Shown: one piece after another, positions 52,487 to 63,290 of the stretch
Position numbering within the stretch: the stretch's first letter is position 1
How the letters are laid out: each line of letters opens with the position of its first letter
DNA from: Saccharomycopsis fibuligera x Saccharomycopsis cf. fibuligera
Taxonomy: Eukaryota > Ascomycota > Saccharomycetes > Ascoideales > Saccharomycopsidaceae
Direction of reading: 5' to 3'
NCBI GenBank assembly: GCA_001936135.1
Contig: CP012819.1
Location: 496,001 to 560,000 of the forward strand
DNA: 64,000 nucleotides
Program-made: the position numbers and the translations under genes
Notes under the pieces: model-generated
Told to the model about the DNA's origin: nothing
Database searches by the model: none
The model's input: the letters and a program-made list of their open reading frames with translations, nothing else

Positions 52487-54461
52487 TGCTATTGTTACTA
52501 TACTGGTTTACTGGTTTTCCCTTCTCTTACTGTTTGTTTATTGATGTTTGTATCGACCGTTGTGCGCTATAGTGTTTCAACTAGCTGCCTCTAATTACAA
52601 CAACAACTACTTCTACTACTACTTTTACTACTGTCACTACACCACCCACTAAAAAAACACCATTATTTGAAAATAATTCTGTCAGATTCTCTCTTTAATC
52701 ACATTTATTTATCTAGTTATTGATTTAGTTAATTATTTTGTTTATTATTTTCGCCAACAAGTACTATATTTTATTTTGTTGTCTTGATATGATTTGATTT
52801 GGTTTCATTATATTTTTCAATTTTACATTATGTTTATGTTGATATTTATAAATATTGCTTCATGCACTATGCTTTTTGTTATCGCGCCGTTCATTTGTAA
52901 CTCAATCTTTTGATGCAAGACGTCTAATGGAAAAGGTATTTTTTATGTGTGTCTTCTACACTTTTGTAGCTGAACATGTAAAAATTATCTCCGCAAACTC
53001 GTCTTATTGTTTGGTCCCATCATCATATCATCATCACAGTATACGCAATTTCTCAAAGGGGTCCTGCTGCCATACATTTAAATTTTTTTTGAAGCGTTTC
53101 CCAAGCGATACCTTCTTGGAGAAATAGACCATTCTAAACTGAATTACTATGCATTGCCATGACTATAGCAACTTTGTATATTTGCAAAGCTCACTAGATA
53201 AACGTTTCTAGTTAAGACTTGCCGAGTTTGCGGGCTCCTCACATTGCCTGCATGGATCCTGATCGTGGTTAGCATATGCGTCAATTGATATTGGCCATGC
53301 AAATCTTATAGGCAAGGACCCGCAGAGGATGAATATTCTAACAAGATTCCAGTGGTTTGAATCCTAGTGCCAAGATATGTGTGACCCATTGACGCAGAAA
53401 AAAGAATGTATAAGAAAAGATTTTTTTTTTAAAAAAAAGAACCATAAACACTAAATTCTATGTTAGCCTGAAATACAAACTTGTCACTATTGCTGCCTTG
53501 CTATTCTTACATGATTGCCATTTCAACCTGAGAGCTGTTCCAAAGCTCACTTGTATCATTGCTGTAAATACTAAATTTATCTGTTTGCCCAAAGCAGAAT
53601 AGAAACTGGCTGCGACTGAAGCGTGCGAGCGTCTGGAAAGACAACATGAACCACATCTCTAATTTCTACACTAGAGTTTTCTCTATATTTTACTCTTTAA
53701 CCATTAATAGCTCCAGCAAGTAGGTAAAACAGATGCTGAAGTTCTCAGGGTTCAATCGAGCATTCTTCTTTTCTTTCAGAATTTTCAACACCAACACTGT
53801 GGTTATACAGACCAGCGGGTTGCAGCCTCAAAGGTCCTTGGAAACGTTTAGATTTTGCTCGGCTTGAAATACGAGCTCATTGCTGTAGTGTTGTTGTCTG
53901 TATGCGGTAGTGTACTGTGACGAAGTGATTATATTTCCGGTCGCTGCTCTCGTGACTCTCATCGCTCATCGGGCCAAAAAAAATTTTTTTTTAGTTACGG
54001 ACGGTGGCCTTTCTATGATGTATGTGGACTACTACTAGTATTAGAATACCCAGGTAGAATACATTGTGAACTCCTGTGATGGTCAGTACAACTCTCGCTT
54101 GTAAACAATAGTGGTTGCACCCTTCAGTATATTTAATAATTACTGGCTGCTGACTGAATTAGCCAATATTTGAGACCAATAATAGTATATGCACTAAGAT
54201 CTCATATACGCGCTTGCTTGATCTGACCGGGGTTTTTCGAAAGCGATTCAAAATTTATTCAACATTTGAAATCTTGATATTTGGCTGATTACTTTTCACC
54301 AACGCACAGCCTGTCACATCAATAAACCCAGCACGGTAATATTATTAATCTTGACTGAGAGAAGCTTATTGTTCTTTCAGTTGCTTGCTGTTAATATAGA
54401 TCGCTCAATAACAGCACCCCCACCCATTCACTCATTTTTTCATTTATTTCGAACAGGCTGA
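52025..54461. other. Intergenic region, SUR1-type gene to TRZ1
   Basis: 2.4 kb. The first part is T-rich with 14 TTA repeats at 52444-52485; short frames there (for example 52270-52572) are products of the T bias. From 52850 on no motif or gene is recognised. The last 150 bp before the TRZ1 frame are pyrimidine-rich. Confidence 0.5.
52444..52485. repeat. TTA microsatellite, 14 units
   Basis: An uninterrupted TTA repeat of 42 bp. Confidence 0.95.
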
Positions 54462-55088
54462 GCCGTTACCATATTGGTAAAGTTGAGATTCCATAATCAG
54501 TTGTTTCTCCACTCGGGTCCATCAACACGAGCCCAATTAACCATATTTAACATACCGTCATCATTCACGCAACCTTTCGTTTTGTATTCTCATCCCCGGC
54601 TGTTCAGCGTTGGCCTTAGGCGTGCCTTGTCAGTTTTCTCAAAACTACTAAACGAATATCCCAGGTCCACAAGACAAGGAGAATCAATACCCTCACCGCC
54701 ATCACCAACATTTCATACACGTAATAGCGGGAAAATAAAAACAGCTAATAACAAGAACCCAATTCTTGGAAAAAGACATTCATCTTTTGCACCATCGTCG
54801 TCACTTTACAACAAAAGTCAAGTTCGAGTCAACGATAAATATATCCTAAACTCGAAGTTTGCCAAAAACCAGCGATTTTTATCTCCAGAAAGCGCCACGC
54901 AGCACTATTTTCGCTCATCAAGGGATACAGCTTACAGAAGTGTCACCAACAAGTACGAAATCAGCAATAGGTATATTAACAGTTATAGTAACAGCGGCAC
55001 CAGCACCACTACCAACAATTACTTAGCTGAAAAAAATCAAAGTAAAAAATCTAATCGACAAGTTAGAACCACATACTCAGCATCCACC
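54462..55088 (+). other. AUG-less in-frame N-terminal extension of TRZ1 (possible mitochondrial presequence)
   Basis: The frame of TRZ1 stays open for 209 codons upstream of its first ATG, back to a TGA at 54459-54461, without any ATG. The translation is rich in Ser, Arg, Asn and Thr and contains LFSVGLRRALSVFSKLLNEY, an amphipathic basic stretch like a mitochondrial targeting helix. Near-cognate codons (for example TTG at 54474) could start it, or an upstream exon could supply an ATG. Coding status is inferred. Confidence 0.5.
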
Positions 55089-58000
55089 ATGTTCGAAATC
55101 CGTACTATAACTCATCCAACTGCTGATTCGCAGTATCCATTAATAATGATCCAAACACAACATGGCGTCAAGTATCTTATTGGTAATGTCTCTGAAGGCA
55201 CTCAGCGCATAATGACCAGCAACACTATAAGAATGGGTAAAATTAAAGGAGTGTTTTTAACGGGGAAGTTAACCTGGCGGAAATTGGCTGGATTACCGGG
55301 ATTGATTCTCAGTGTCAGTGATCAAGGGTTGAAACTGATGGGATTATCCTACGGGAATGAACTTTTACATTATTTGGTTTCTAGTTGGAGGTATTTTGTG
55401 TTTCGGAAAGGGATGGATTTGAAGTGTAATGTTATTGATTTTGAAGATGGAAAATGCTTTGAAGATGAGTTGTTGAAAATTAGAGGGTTTCAAGTTAGTG
55501 ATAGGGAGATTGCAAGCATAAATTCTACAGTTAGCGCAAATTCAAACAAAAGTTTTAATGAAGCAAAAGATGCTGGCTTTAAAGAATCAAGATCAATTAT
55601 TCAAGTGTTCTTGAACAAGCTAATCAGCAGAATGTTTCCTCTTGACGAACCAGCAAACATTCCTAATGATAAAATAGAAGCCTCCGAAGCCGAATTGGCA
55701 AACTATACCAAATCAGATCCAAATTTGAATGATTCATACGTTAATACCAAACTCCCCAAAGTTCCATCGATTAACGCATTAAACTATTCAACCAATTATC
55801 TTATTGAATTTCATCCAGTGCGAGGCAAGTTCCAGAAAGAGAAAGCTATTGCATTGGGGTTAAAGCCAGGGAAAATTTTTGCCAAGTTGACAAACGGAGA
55901 ATCAGTGACCTTGGAAAATGGCACGGTAATTACTCCAGAGCAAGTCATCTCTCCAAAAAGATTTTTCAATAAAGTGTTGGTTTTAGACATTGTGTCAGAG
56001 ACAAACTTGCGTAACTTGTTACAAAAGTTTCAACCAGAAGCCGCTGCTGGTTCAGCAACTATCGAGCTTGACAGCTTCAAAGATGTCAATTTAATCTATT
56101 ATTTTTTAAATTCATCAATTGATCCAAAGGGAAAATTGTTTGACGATCTTTTAAGTTTTTTTCAAAATAAATTAAACGTTGAAAATCATGTCATTAGTCA
56201 TAAAAATTACACTGCAAACTCATTGAATTTTGAACAAGCAGCTGCTCATGTATTCAAATTGAAACTATTGCAGCCAGATAATTATAGGCTACCTTTATTT
56301 CATCAATCTAAATATGATGTTGATCTGCTTAAGCTGAGCAATGAACTAAAAGAAGACCCACACAAAGCTAATGACATTGGAAGAGTAAAATCTAATGAAA
56401 ACATAAATGAAAATGAGAAGATTCAAGAAGATAGTGAACATCAAAGGTCATTTAATGTGTTTGCTCTTGATAGAAATGAGCTTTTCAAAGTCAATCACGA
56501 AATGAATATTAGTAGAGAATCAATTGATAATTTTTTCACCAAAAATCGCGAATTGTCAAGTGACGAGTTTGTCAATAAGTATTGGAAACAAGTATATCAT
56601 GAGGAGGTGGAAACTTTAAAACTAGATAATGTTATTCCTGTTGAATATGTGAATACGTTATTACTGAATCAAAAGAAATTATTAATATCAGAACAGAATG
56701 ATGAATTAGCTAAGAATAATATTCAATCACAATCACAATCAGAGTCGCAATCCCAAGAACAAAGGTTCCCAACAGAAAATGATATCCAAGAATTGAAAAA
56801 TAATGTAGAAATCATTACTTTAGGTACCGGATCAGCCATTCCATCAGTTAAAAGAAACGTTATCTCTACAATTGTTCGCATACCTACCCTTGACTCTAGC
56901 GCCACCGCCGCCACCAAGACAATTTCTCACAGGGCAATTTTGCTAGATGCTGGAGAAAATACCATTGGATCAATAAAGCGAATTTACAATGAGCAAGAAC
57001 TATGTAATTTTTTCACTAATGAATTGAGATTAGTTTATTTGAGTCATTTGCATGCTGACCACCATTTAGGAATTGTTTCAATCATTGAAGAATGGTGCAA
57101 ATATCAAGTTCAAAAAAACAACAGTGCCATCCCCAATGATAATAAGAATATTAACGATGATACGTTGTATGTTATTGCGCCTTGGCAATACGATTATTTT
57201 TTGGATGACTTAAAATCCTTGGAAGTTGTAAATCAGCATCTTTACCTAACTGACAAGATCAAGTTTATTTCATGTGAGGATTTCTTATTGGGTAGAAAGT
57301 TACCAGAAAAGAAGCAAGAGGATGCTTTTGAGTTGTTGGAAAAATTGGATAAAGTTGAAATGAACAATGAGTGTGAAGGACCTCTGGAATCGGAAATGGA
57401 GGCAGATATGGAAATAGCTAATATTGAGCCGGAAAATGTGTCTTCTTCACCATCATTATCATCATTATCGTCGTCGTCGCCGTCGCAATTACCATCATCT
57501 AAGAATGGCAATGAGAATTTTTACACTGCTTCAGGCTCGAGCTCAAGTTCGTACCAAAATTATAAAGATCAGGCACCAAGAAATCACCAGTTGATTGATG
57601 AAATTTATAAAACTTTGAACATTAACCGGATCCTCACATGTCGTGCCCAACATTGTCGCTGGTCGTACTGTGTTACTTTTGATGTTTCGCTTTTGCAAGA
57701 TAACAACGCAATCAAGCTACGGCAACAACAACAAACATCATTTAAGTTCAGCTATTCAGGCGATACTAGACCGACAATGGCATTTGTCAAAATCGGATCA
57801 CAATCAGATTTGCTTATACATGAAGCCACTCTTGAAGATGAATTACTCGAGATGGCAATTGCGAAGAGTCACTCAACTACATCGGAAGCAGTTATTGTTG
57901 GAAAGAGGATGAATGTGGAGAAATTGATCTTGACTCATTTTAGTCAACGTTATCCCAAATTGCCTGATGTCAATACTATCATAAACAACGAAAAAAGCAT

Positions 58001-58316
58001 AGGTAATGGCAATGATAGCTATGATTACAGATACAATAGAAATCGTGGTGACCAAAAAGTCAAAGCGAGAACCATGGATGTGGAATTTGCATTTGATGGG
58101 CTAATGATAAATTACAAACATATTGGCATTAGGCAAAAGGAAATCTTGAAAGATTTAGATCAGATTTTCAGTAAGGAGGAAGAATCAGAGAAATTACACA
58201 GCACAAATCTTCAACAAGAGGAAAAAAGTAACAGGGAGGCTAAAAAGAAAAGTGGGGGCAAACGAAAGGGAAGCATGAAGCCTAATAAGAAGGCTAAAGT
58301 TAGCCCGCCTCTTTAA
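55089..58316 (+). CDS. TRZ1: tRNase Z, long form (3' tRNA-processing endonuclease)
   Basis: From the ATG at 55089 the protein has 1075 residues. MFEIRTITHPTADSQYPLIMIQTQHG aligns with the start of baker's yeast Trz1 (MFTFIPITHPTSD...). This metallo-beta-lactamase enzyme cuts the 3' trailer from pre-tRNAs in nucleus and mitochondria. The N-terminal half is the inactive lactamase-like domain (KIKGVFLTGKLTWRKLAGLPGL, SWRYFVFRKG). The C-terminal half is catalytic: IITLGTGSAIPS, LLDAGENTIG (LLDCGEGT in most relatives) and the zinc motif LSHLHADHHLGI. Then HCRWSYCV, FKFSYSGDTRP, LLIHEATLED and ILTHFSQRYPK complete the metal ligands. It is longer than baker's yeast Trz1 (838) because of Asn/Ser/Gln inserts and a basic C-tail (KKKSGGKRKGSMKPNKKAK). 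Confidence 0.93.
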   Translation: MFEIRTITHPTADSQYPLIMIQTQHGVKYLIGNVSEGTQRIMTSNTIRMGKIKGVFLTGKLTWRKLAGLPGLILSVSDQGLKLMGLSYGNELLHYLVSSWRYFVFRKGMDLKCNVIDFEDGKCFEDELLKIRGFQVSDREIASINSTVSANSNKSFNEAKDAGFKESRSIIQVFLNKLISRMFPLDEPANIPNDKIEASEAELANYTKSDPNLNDSYVNTKLPKVPSINALNYSTNYLIEFHPVRGKFQKEKAIALGLKPGKIFAKLTNGESVTLENGTVITPEQVISPKRFFNKVLVLDIVSETNLRNLLQKFQPEAAAGSATIELDSFKDVNLIYYFLNSSIDPKGKLFDDLLSFFQNKLNVENHVISHKNYTANSLNFEQAAAHVFKLKLLQPDNYRLPLFHQSKYDVDLLKLSNELKEDPHKANDIGRVKSNENINENEKIQEDSEHQRSFNVFALDRNELFKVNHEMNISRESIDNFFTKNRELSSDEFVNKYWKQVYHEEVETLKLDNVIPVEYVNTLLLNQKKLLISEQNDELAKNNIQSQSQSESQSQEQRFPTENDIQELKNNVEIITLGTGSAIPSVKRNVISTIVRIPTLDSSATAATKTISHRAILLDAGENTIGSIKRIYNEQELCNFFTNELRLVYLSHLHADHHLGIVSIIEEWCKYQVQKNNSAIPNDNKNINDDTLYVIAPWQYDYFLDDLKSLEVVNQHLYLTDKIKFISCEDFLLGRKLPEKKQEDAFELLEKLDKVEMNNECEGPLESEMEADMEIANIEPENVSSSPSLSSLSSSSPSQLPSSKNGNENFYTASGSSSSSYQNYKDQAPRNHQLIDEIYKTLNINRILTCRAQHCRWSYCVTFDVSLLQDNNAIKLRQQQQTSFKFSYSGDTRPTMAFVKIGSQSDLLIHEATLEDELLEMAIAKSHSTTSEAVIVGKRMNVEKLILTHFSQRYPKLPDVNTIINNEKSIGNGNDSYDYRYNRNRGDQKVKARTMDVEFAFDGLMINYKHIGIRQKEILKDLDQIFSKEEESEKLHSTNLQQEEKSNREAKKKSGGKRKGSMKPNKKAKVSPPL

Positions 58317-58650
58317 TAATATTTGAGATTTTTGGTTGTTTCATTCAAACTACAGTTCTTATTGGTTACATTATTGTGAAAGTTATTGTTTATTAGTACT
58401 TGTTTACCTTGCATTTATATTCTTTATTTTTATAATTACTTTTTTTTTTTTTTTTTTTTTTTTTAATTTCACTATATTTTATTGTACATAATAGTTTAAC
58501 CAAAAACACCCAACCAATGCATATTGTTTATTTTGTCAACTTCTAAGTTGAATGTAACTATAATATGCAAGAAATTCAAAATCCGATGTAAGTAACACAA
58601 AAAAACCGATTAAAGGAAAAATGCAGTCCAAAGTAATTGCAGTAAAAACG

Positions 58651-58684
<34 letters not shown>

Positions 58685-58719
58685 CAAACAAAATTAGAGC
58701 CTGATGAAAAATCACTCCA
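58317..58719. other. Convergent intergenic region, TRZ1 and SSN3
   Basis: T-run around 58441-58464 after TRZ1 and A30 at 58654-58683 after SSN3, as for two 3' ends. No gene seen. Confidence 0.6.
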
Positions 58720-59937
58720 TCACTGGTATTTTGTCTTCTTTTTAGAATGAATTAAACCAACTGAATCAGCAAACTGCCTCTTAGAATTATGAACCAGGCG
58801 CAAATGGACACTGTCGTTACCAACCTTTCTCTGCGGATACAGTATTTTTTGTCCTTCAAAAACATTGTCCGTAACTTTTGGGTTTTCCAAAAAATAAGGA
58901 TGTACCATCCCATCATACGCAGTCAACCTTCTAGCTGGATCATACTCTAGTAAATTTGCCAACAATGACAAACACTTCTTATTAGTGCCACCGATGGAGT
59001 GAAACCATGCTTGTAAATTAGGCTGGAATATTTTGAATTGTTGCAAGGAGCGATACTCTGGATATTCAGGTAATGATGGCCATTTATTTTGGTTCGGAGT
59101 GCCCATAATCTCCACAATTTTTTGCATTTGGTTTCTTTGAAAAGGAACATTTTTCTTGTTATCCATTTTGGCTTCCTCACCTTTGAATATTGGCCTCAAG
59201 GCAAGCAATTCTGCCAAGATGCACCCAACGGCCCATTGATCGATGGAAGGAGTGTAATGTCTTGCTCCAAGTAAAAGCTCAGGAGCCCGATACCATATCG
59301 TTACCACCACTTTGTCACCAACGTATAACGTTTGTAGCGGGTTATTGAATCTTCTAGCTAGCCCCAAATCGCCAATTTTGACAACGCCATCGGAGGTGAC
59401 CATGATATTGGCTGGTTTCAAATCTCTGTGAATCACCCAATTTTGATGCAAAAATGAAACCCCGTTGAGAATTTGCCACATTATGGATTTGAACGTAGGT
59501 TCAGGAATAGGCTTGAGGCCATTTTGGGAATGGAAATGAATAATTTGTAACAAATCGTGTTCGGCAAACTCACTAATCATATAGATGCACTTTTTCTCAA
59601 GAATAATTTCTACCAACTGAGTAATGTTTTTATTTTTCAACTCACGACAAAGAGCCATTTCTCTGCATGCTGACTGAGATATGCCTGTATATTGAGTGAT
59701 TTCCCCGTCTCTGGTATCACCTTTAAACTTTTTGATGGCGTAGTATTGCCCGTTATCTGGTGTATTTGCCGCTTTGGCTTTGTATACTCGACCATAGGTT
59801 CCCGAGGCAATGTAGCCCAAGATATCATATTTTTGCACCACTGATACCCTCAGGTTGTCCTTTCGTAGTTTGTAGGTTCCCAAGGTGAGGATGCTGCTAT
59901 CAGCCATTATTGGATGCTGGTATTTCATCAGGTTCAT
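58720..59937 (-). CDS. SSN3: Mediator kinase Cdk8 (Ssn3/Srb10)
   Basis: A 405-residue cyclin-dependent kinase of the Mediator Cdk8 module, partner of cyclin C (Ssn8), phosphorylating transcription factors and the polymerase II tail. The ATG at 59937 is the first in frame (the frame is open another 30 codons without ATG). Motifs: [14 protein letters not shown] (Gly loop), [20 protein letters not shown] (the SMSACRE helix that marks Cdk8), [20 protein letters not shown] (DLG/DMG, also a Cdk8 trait), [25 protein letters not shown]. The Cdk8-specific insert follows: [21 protein letters not shown]. Unlike the Candida albicans protein there is no long N-terminal Gln/His tract. Divergent from SUV3. 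Confidence 0.94.
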   Translation of the reverse strand: MNLMKYQHPIMADSSILTLGTYKLRKDNLRVSVVQKYDILGYIASGTYGRVYKAKAANTPDNGQYYAIKKFKGDTRDGEITQYTGISQSACREMALCRELKNKNITQLVEIILEKKCIYMISEFAEHDLLQIIHFHSQNGLKPIPEPTFKSIMWQILNGVSFLHQNWVIHRDLKPANIMVTSDGVVKIGDLGLARRFNNPLQTLYVGDKVVVTIWYRAPELLLGARHYTPSIDQWAVGCILAELLALRPIFKGEEAKMDNKKNVPFQRNQMQKIVEIMGTPNQNKWPSLPEYPEYRSLQQFKIFQPNLQAWFHSIGGTNKKCLSLLANLLEYDPARRLTAYDGMVHPYFLENPKVTDNVFEGQKILYPQRKVGNDSVHLRLVHNSKRQFADSVGLIHSKKKTKYQ

Positions 59938-60226
59938 TTTGGGGAAAGTGGCTATATATCCCACATGCAGTTGTTGACGTTTGTTATTGTTGTTTATCGA
60001 TGCAAATAGCAAATATTTCAAGCGCTTTCAAGGGGAGGTTGTTTACAGTGATATAGTGACCGGTCTCAAGACTAATTCGCAATGCTAAGATCTTGGCTTG
60101 ACTGTCTGTGCACTGTTCTCTAGACAGCAGTTGCTGGTTGTGTGTTGTAATAGACTGGCATTTTATGTGCTTCCGAGTGAAAACATCGCTGCACAGCGCA
60201 CCGGGTAAAAAAAGGCCATTGCATTT

Positions 60227-60261
<35 letters not shown>

Positions 60262-60358
60262 CAGTTGCAATTCTTAAGATGCAATAGAAGAACGAAGGGC
60301 AAAAGAAGCAACAACAGGCTTACACTATAAAAAAACCTATACAACATAGGCTTGGAGT
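59938..60358. other. Divergent promoter region, SSN3 and SUV3
   Basis: 421 bp with T32 at 60230-60261, about 100 bp before the SUV3 ATG. No other element recognised. Confidence 0.6.
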
Positions 60359-62971
60359 ATGATAACAACTGCTCTTATAAAGATAGGAGCATGCAGTGTC
60401 AAGCTCGTGTCACCACCAGTATGCTCGGCAAATACCATCAGCGGTAGTATCAGAAATCTTCATGTTAGCCGCCCAGCAGCCAGATCAGCCATCATCAAGG
60501 GTAAGAAGAGCCGCAGCAAATTCAAGCCACGAGTCTTTATACCGAACAAAAACGATTTCAAAGATAATGAGGATGATATTCTTAGGCTGAAAGCAATAAG
60601 CCGGTTGGTGTATCTTAGAATTAAAGAGCGTTTGAATAACCCAAGCAACCAAAGGGTTAATATTGTTGTCAAACCTAGCAAAACTACAGCTCAACAATTT
60701 GGCAAGAGCAATCAAACAGCCCAAGAGTATATGAATACGCGTTTTGTAGATTGGAGCAACTTGTCACCTCGCGGGCAACTTGATGCTGTTACTGAATCAT
60801 TAAGCTTTGAGGCAGTTAGTGATCCATTCAATAAAAAAGTGCTAGATGCGTTACTTCACATTATGGAGGCAAACGCTAGAAAAGTGCGCTCAGATCATTG
60901 CAACAATGGTATTTACTACTTGGGCCAGAAACTCAAATCACAACTCCAGGCTCCAAGACAACCGGTGACGGAATTTTCTTTGGAAACGTTGATAAACCCA
61001 CAGCATGAACAGTTAGTGGATATCTTGTACCATATTTACCAACATGACAAAACCATCAGATGGCCCCAGCCGTTAGTTGCAAAACACCAAATTGGTACTA
61101 GTTTAGATTCTAAGTTTTTATACATTCTCAACAAAGCCCTTCAGGACAACATACGGTTTTCTAAAATCATGTTCACTCCTTCCGCAGACAGCACTATTGA
61201 CATCTCTAACCCAACCAAGTGGTTCCCTATGGCAAGACAACTCAAGCGCAAAATTATAATGCATGTTGGCCCTACCAACAGCGGTAAAACCTACCATGCG
61301 CTCAAAAAGCTCGAAAACAGCAAAAGTGGTTATTTTGCAGGTCCGTTACGGTTATTAGCAAGAGAAGTGTATGAACGGTTCCGGAACAAAAACATTAGAT
61401 GTAATTTGATCACAGGGGAAGAAATCATTGAAGATGTTGACTCAAATGGCAAAACTGCAGGGTTGTCTTCGGGCACGGTGGAGATGATTTCCACAGTGCG
61501 AGAATACGATGTGGTAGTGTTGGATGAGATTCAAATGATTGCCGATGAGAGTCGAGGCTGGGCCTGGACTCAAGCACTTATTGGTGTTAGAGCCAAAGAA
61601 ATCCATTTGTGTGGCGAAGTGAGTGCGGTACCATTGATCAAAAGAATTTGTAAGTTGACTGGTGACGATGTTGAGGTGAATTATTATGAGAGATTGGGCA
61701 AACTTGAAGTTGAGAGACAACCATTGGGCATTGATAATTTTGAAGGATTGGAAAAAGGAGATTGTATTGTTGCTTTCTCCAAGACTGACATCCTCAAGTA
61801 CAAGGCCCAAATTGAAGAAGTAACAGGGAAGAGCGTGGCGGTGATTTACGGAGGTTTGCCAGCAGAGACACGAGTGCAGCAAGCTAATGATTTTAATACC
61901 GGGAAGGCTGAAATCTTGGTTGCTTCGGATGCTATTGGAATGGGATTAAACTTGAGCATTAAGAGGGTGATCTTCAGCAAGGTAAAGAAATTCGATGGTG
62001 TGGCCAAGAAATTATTGACGGTCTCTCAAGTGAAGCAAATTGCTGGTAGAGCAGGAAGATACAAAGCTGCCCCAACGAGGTCGTCACAAGATCAAAGTAA
62101 GGCGCCAGAACCGGTATTCGATGTAATTGAAGACGAAAAAATTGCATCGACAGCAGCACCGGTGGACAAGAAAGGCTCAACTGGGTACGTTACTGCCTTC
62201 AAGCGAGGCCAACTTGAAGTTATTGAAAGTCATTTAACAGCAGGCATTGAGTACTTGAGAAAAGCTTGCATTTGGCCTCCTGATCACATTTGGGGAGAAT
62301 ATGTTGCAGGGTTCCCTACGGGCACCAGTCTTAAAGAAGTTCTAGCAGTGTATTCTTTTGAAGTTGAATCGAGTGAACTATTTTTCAGCAGTTCCACTAA
62401 ATCTAGGGAGCATATCTGTGAAATGTTTGAAGATATTCCACACATGATGATTGGTGACCAGTTAAAACTTTTGACCGCGCCAATGGATAATCGACAGCAG
62501 GGATTTGCGCAACTGACCGTCCGTGCATTTTGTGAGACTATAGCCAATAGCGATACCAAGAGCATCTTCGACTTTGCTTTACCGTTCCATTTAATCGCAG
62601 AAACCAAAGGGTTATACGGTGGCATGCCAGCAATGTACAAAGGCAAAGATTTGGCGCAAATGGATCTAGAGTATGGTTTTGGAGAAGAACCCACATTTGG
62701 CACATCTGACCCTCTGGCTAAGTATTTGAAGCAGTTAGAAATCTTCCACAAGATGGTGATGCTTTTCTGCTGGTTGAGTTACAGATACCCAAAGTATTTT
62801 GTCGATAGGGAAGGTGCAGTGGATATCAAGCACTTATGCGAATTCAAGATCTCAGAAGCCTTGGCCAGCATGAATAGAGCTAATAGGTTTAAGTCCTATA
62901 AGAACAGAGCTGATAATCGGTCTCGGTATGGGTCTAATAAGGACATGAAGAGACTTGATTTTAGTTTTTAA
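60359..62971 (+). CDS. SUV3: Mitochondrial ATP-dependent RNA helicase Suv3
   Basis: An 870-residue DExH helicase. In yeast mitochondria it pairs with the 3'-5' exonuclease Dss1 (Msu1) to form the RNA degradosome that removes introns and aberrant RNA. The N-terminus is a basic presequence (LVSPP...SIRNLHVSRPAARSAIIKG). A helical region is followed by the helicase core: HVGPTNSGKTYHAL (Walker A at 304-311), AGPLRLLAREVYERF, LDEIQMIADESRGWAW (DEIQ box), HLCGEVSA, IVAFSKTDIL, VIYGGLPAETR, VASDAIGMGLNL and KQIAGRAGR. The C-terminus has the Suv3_C segment (WPPDHIWGEY, LFCWLSYRYP...F). Length compares with 737 in baker's yeast. The ATG at 60359 is the first in frame. Confidence 0.95.
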   Translation: MITTALIKIGACSVKLVSPPVCSANTISGSIRNLHVSRPAARSAIIKGKKSRSKFKPRVFIPNKNDFKDNEDDILRLKAISRLVYLRIKERLNNPSNQRVNIVVKPSKTTAQQFGKSNQTAQEYMNTRFVDWSNLSPRGQLDAVTESLSFEAVSDPFNKKVLDALLHIMEANARKVRSDHCNNGIYYLGQKLKSQLQAPRQPVTEFSLETLINPQHEQLVDILYHIYQHDKTIRWPQPLVAKHQIGTSLDSKFLYILNKALQDNIRFSKIMFTPSADSTIDISNPTKWFPMARQLKRKIIMHVGPTNSGKTYHALKKLENSKSGYFAGPLRLLAREVYERFRNKNIRCNLITGEEIIEDVDSNGKTAGLSSGTVEMISTVREYDVVVLDEIQMIADESRGWAWTQALIGVRAKEIHLCGEVSAVPLIKRICKLTGDDVEVNYYERLGKLEVERQPLGIDNFEGLEKGDCIVAFSKTDILKYKAQIEEVTGKSVAVIYGGLPAETRVQQANDFNTGKAEILVASDAIGMGLNLSIKRVIFSKVKKFDGVAKKLLTVSQVKQIAGRAGRYKAAPTRSSQDQSKAPEPVFDVIEDEKIASTAAPVDKKGSTGYVTAFKRGQLEVIESHLTAGIEYLRKACIWPPDHIWGEYVAGFPTGTSLKEVLAVYSFEVESSELFFSSSTKSREHICEMFEDIPHMMIGDQLKLLTAPMDNRQQGFAQLTVRAFCETIANSDTKSIFDFALPFHLIAETKGLYGGMPAMYKGKDLAQMDLEYGFGEEPTFGTSDPLAKYLKQLEIFHKMVMLFCWLSYRYPKYFVDREGAVDIKHLCEFKISEALASMNRANRFKSYKNRADNRSRYGSNKDMKRLDFSF

Positions 62972-63290
62972 TGACTTGCACTTGTATATAATTTGCATTT
63001 TTTTTTTTTTTTTTTTGCCATAATGATGGACGCAAGCTTTATTTTTTTGGTTTACTCTTTTTCTAATTTCTTTTTGGCATATTCTAATTTTTTTTTTCTT
63101 CTTATAGTTACTATACTTTCCTTTTGTGGAATCGCTCCTTATGTAATATAGACATCTACGGCAGTTTCTGTTGTCTTAGTATGACTTTTAATTATAGTAC
63201 AATTATCTCAATTGTAGGTTTTAGATTCAAAAAAGTAAAGTTATTAGCATATAACAGCTATGCAAACAAAATTTTGATGGCATAGGGTAC
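62972..63290. other. Convergent intergenic region, SUV3 and the reductase
   Basis: T-rich 3' flank with T19 near 62999-63017. No gene seen. Confidence 0.55.

Noticed and set aside
53345-53375. GGTTTGAATCC-like tRNA end
   Set aside because: The T-arm stem does not pair and no D-arm lies upstream.
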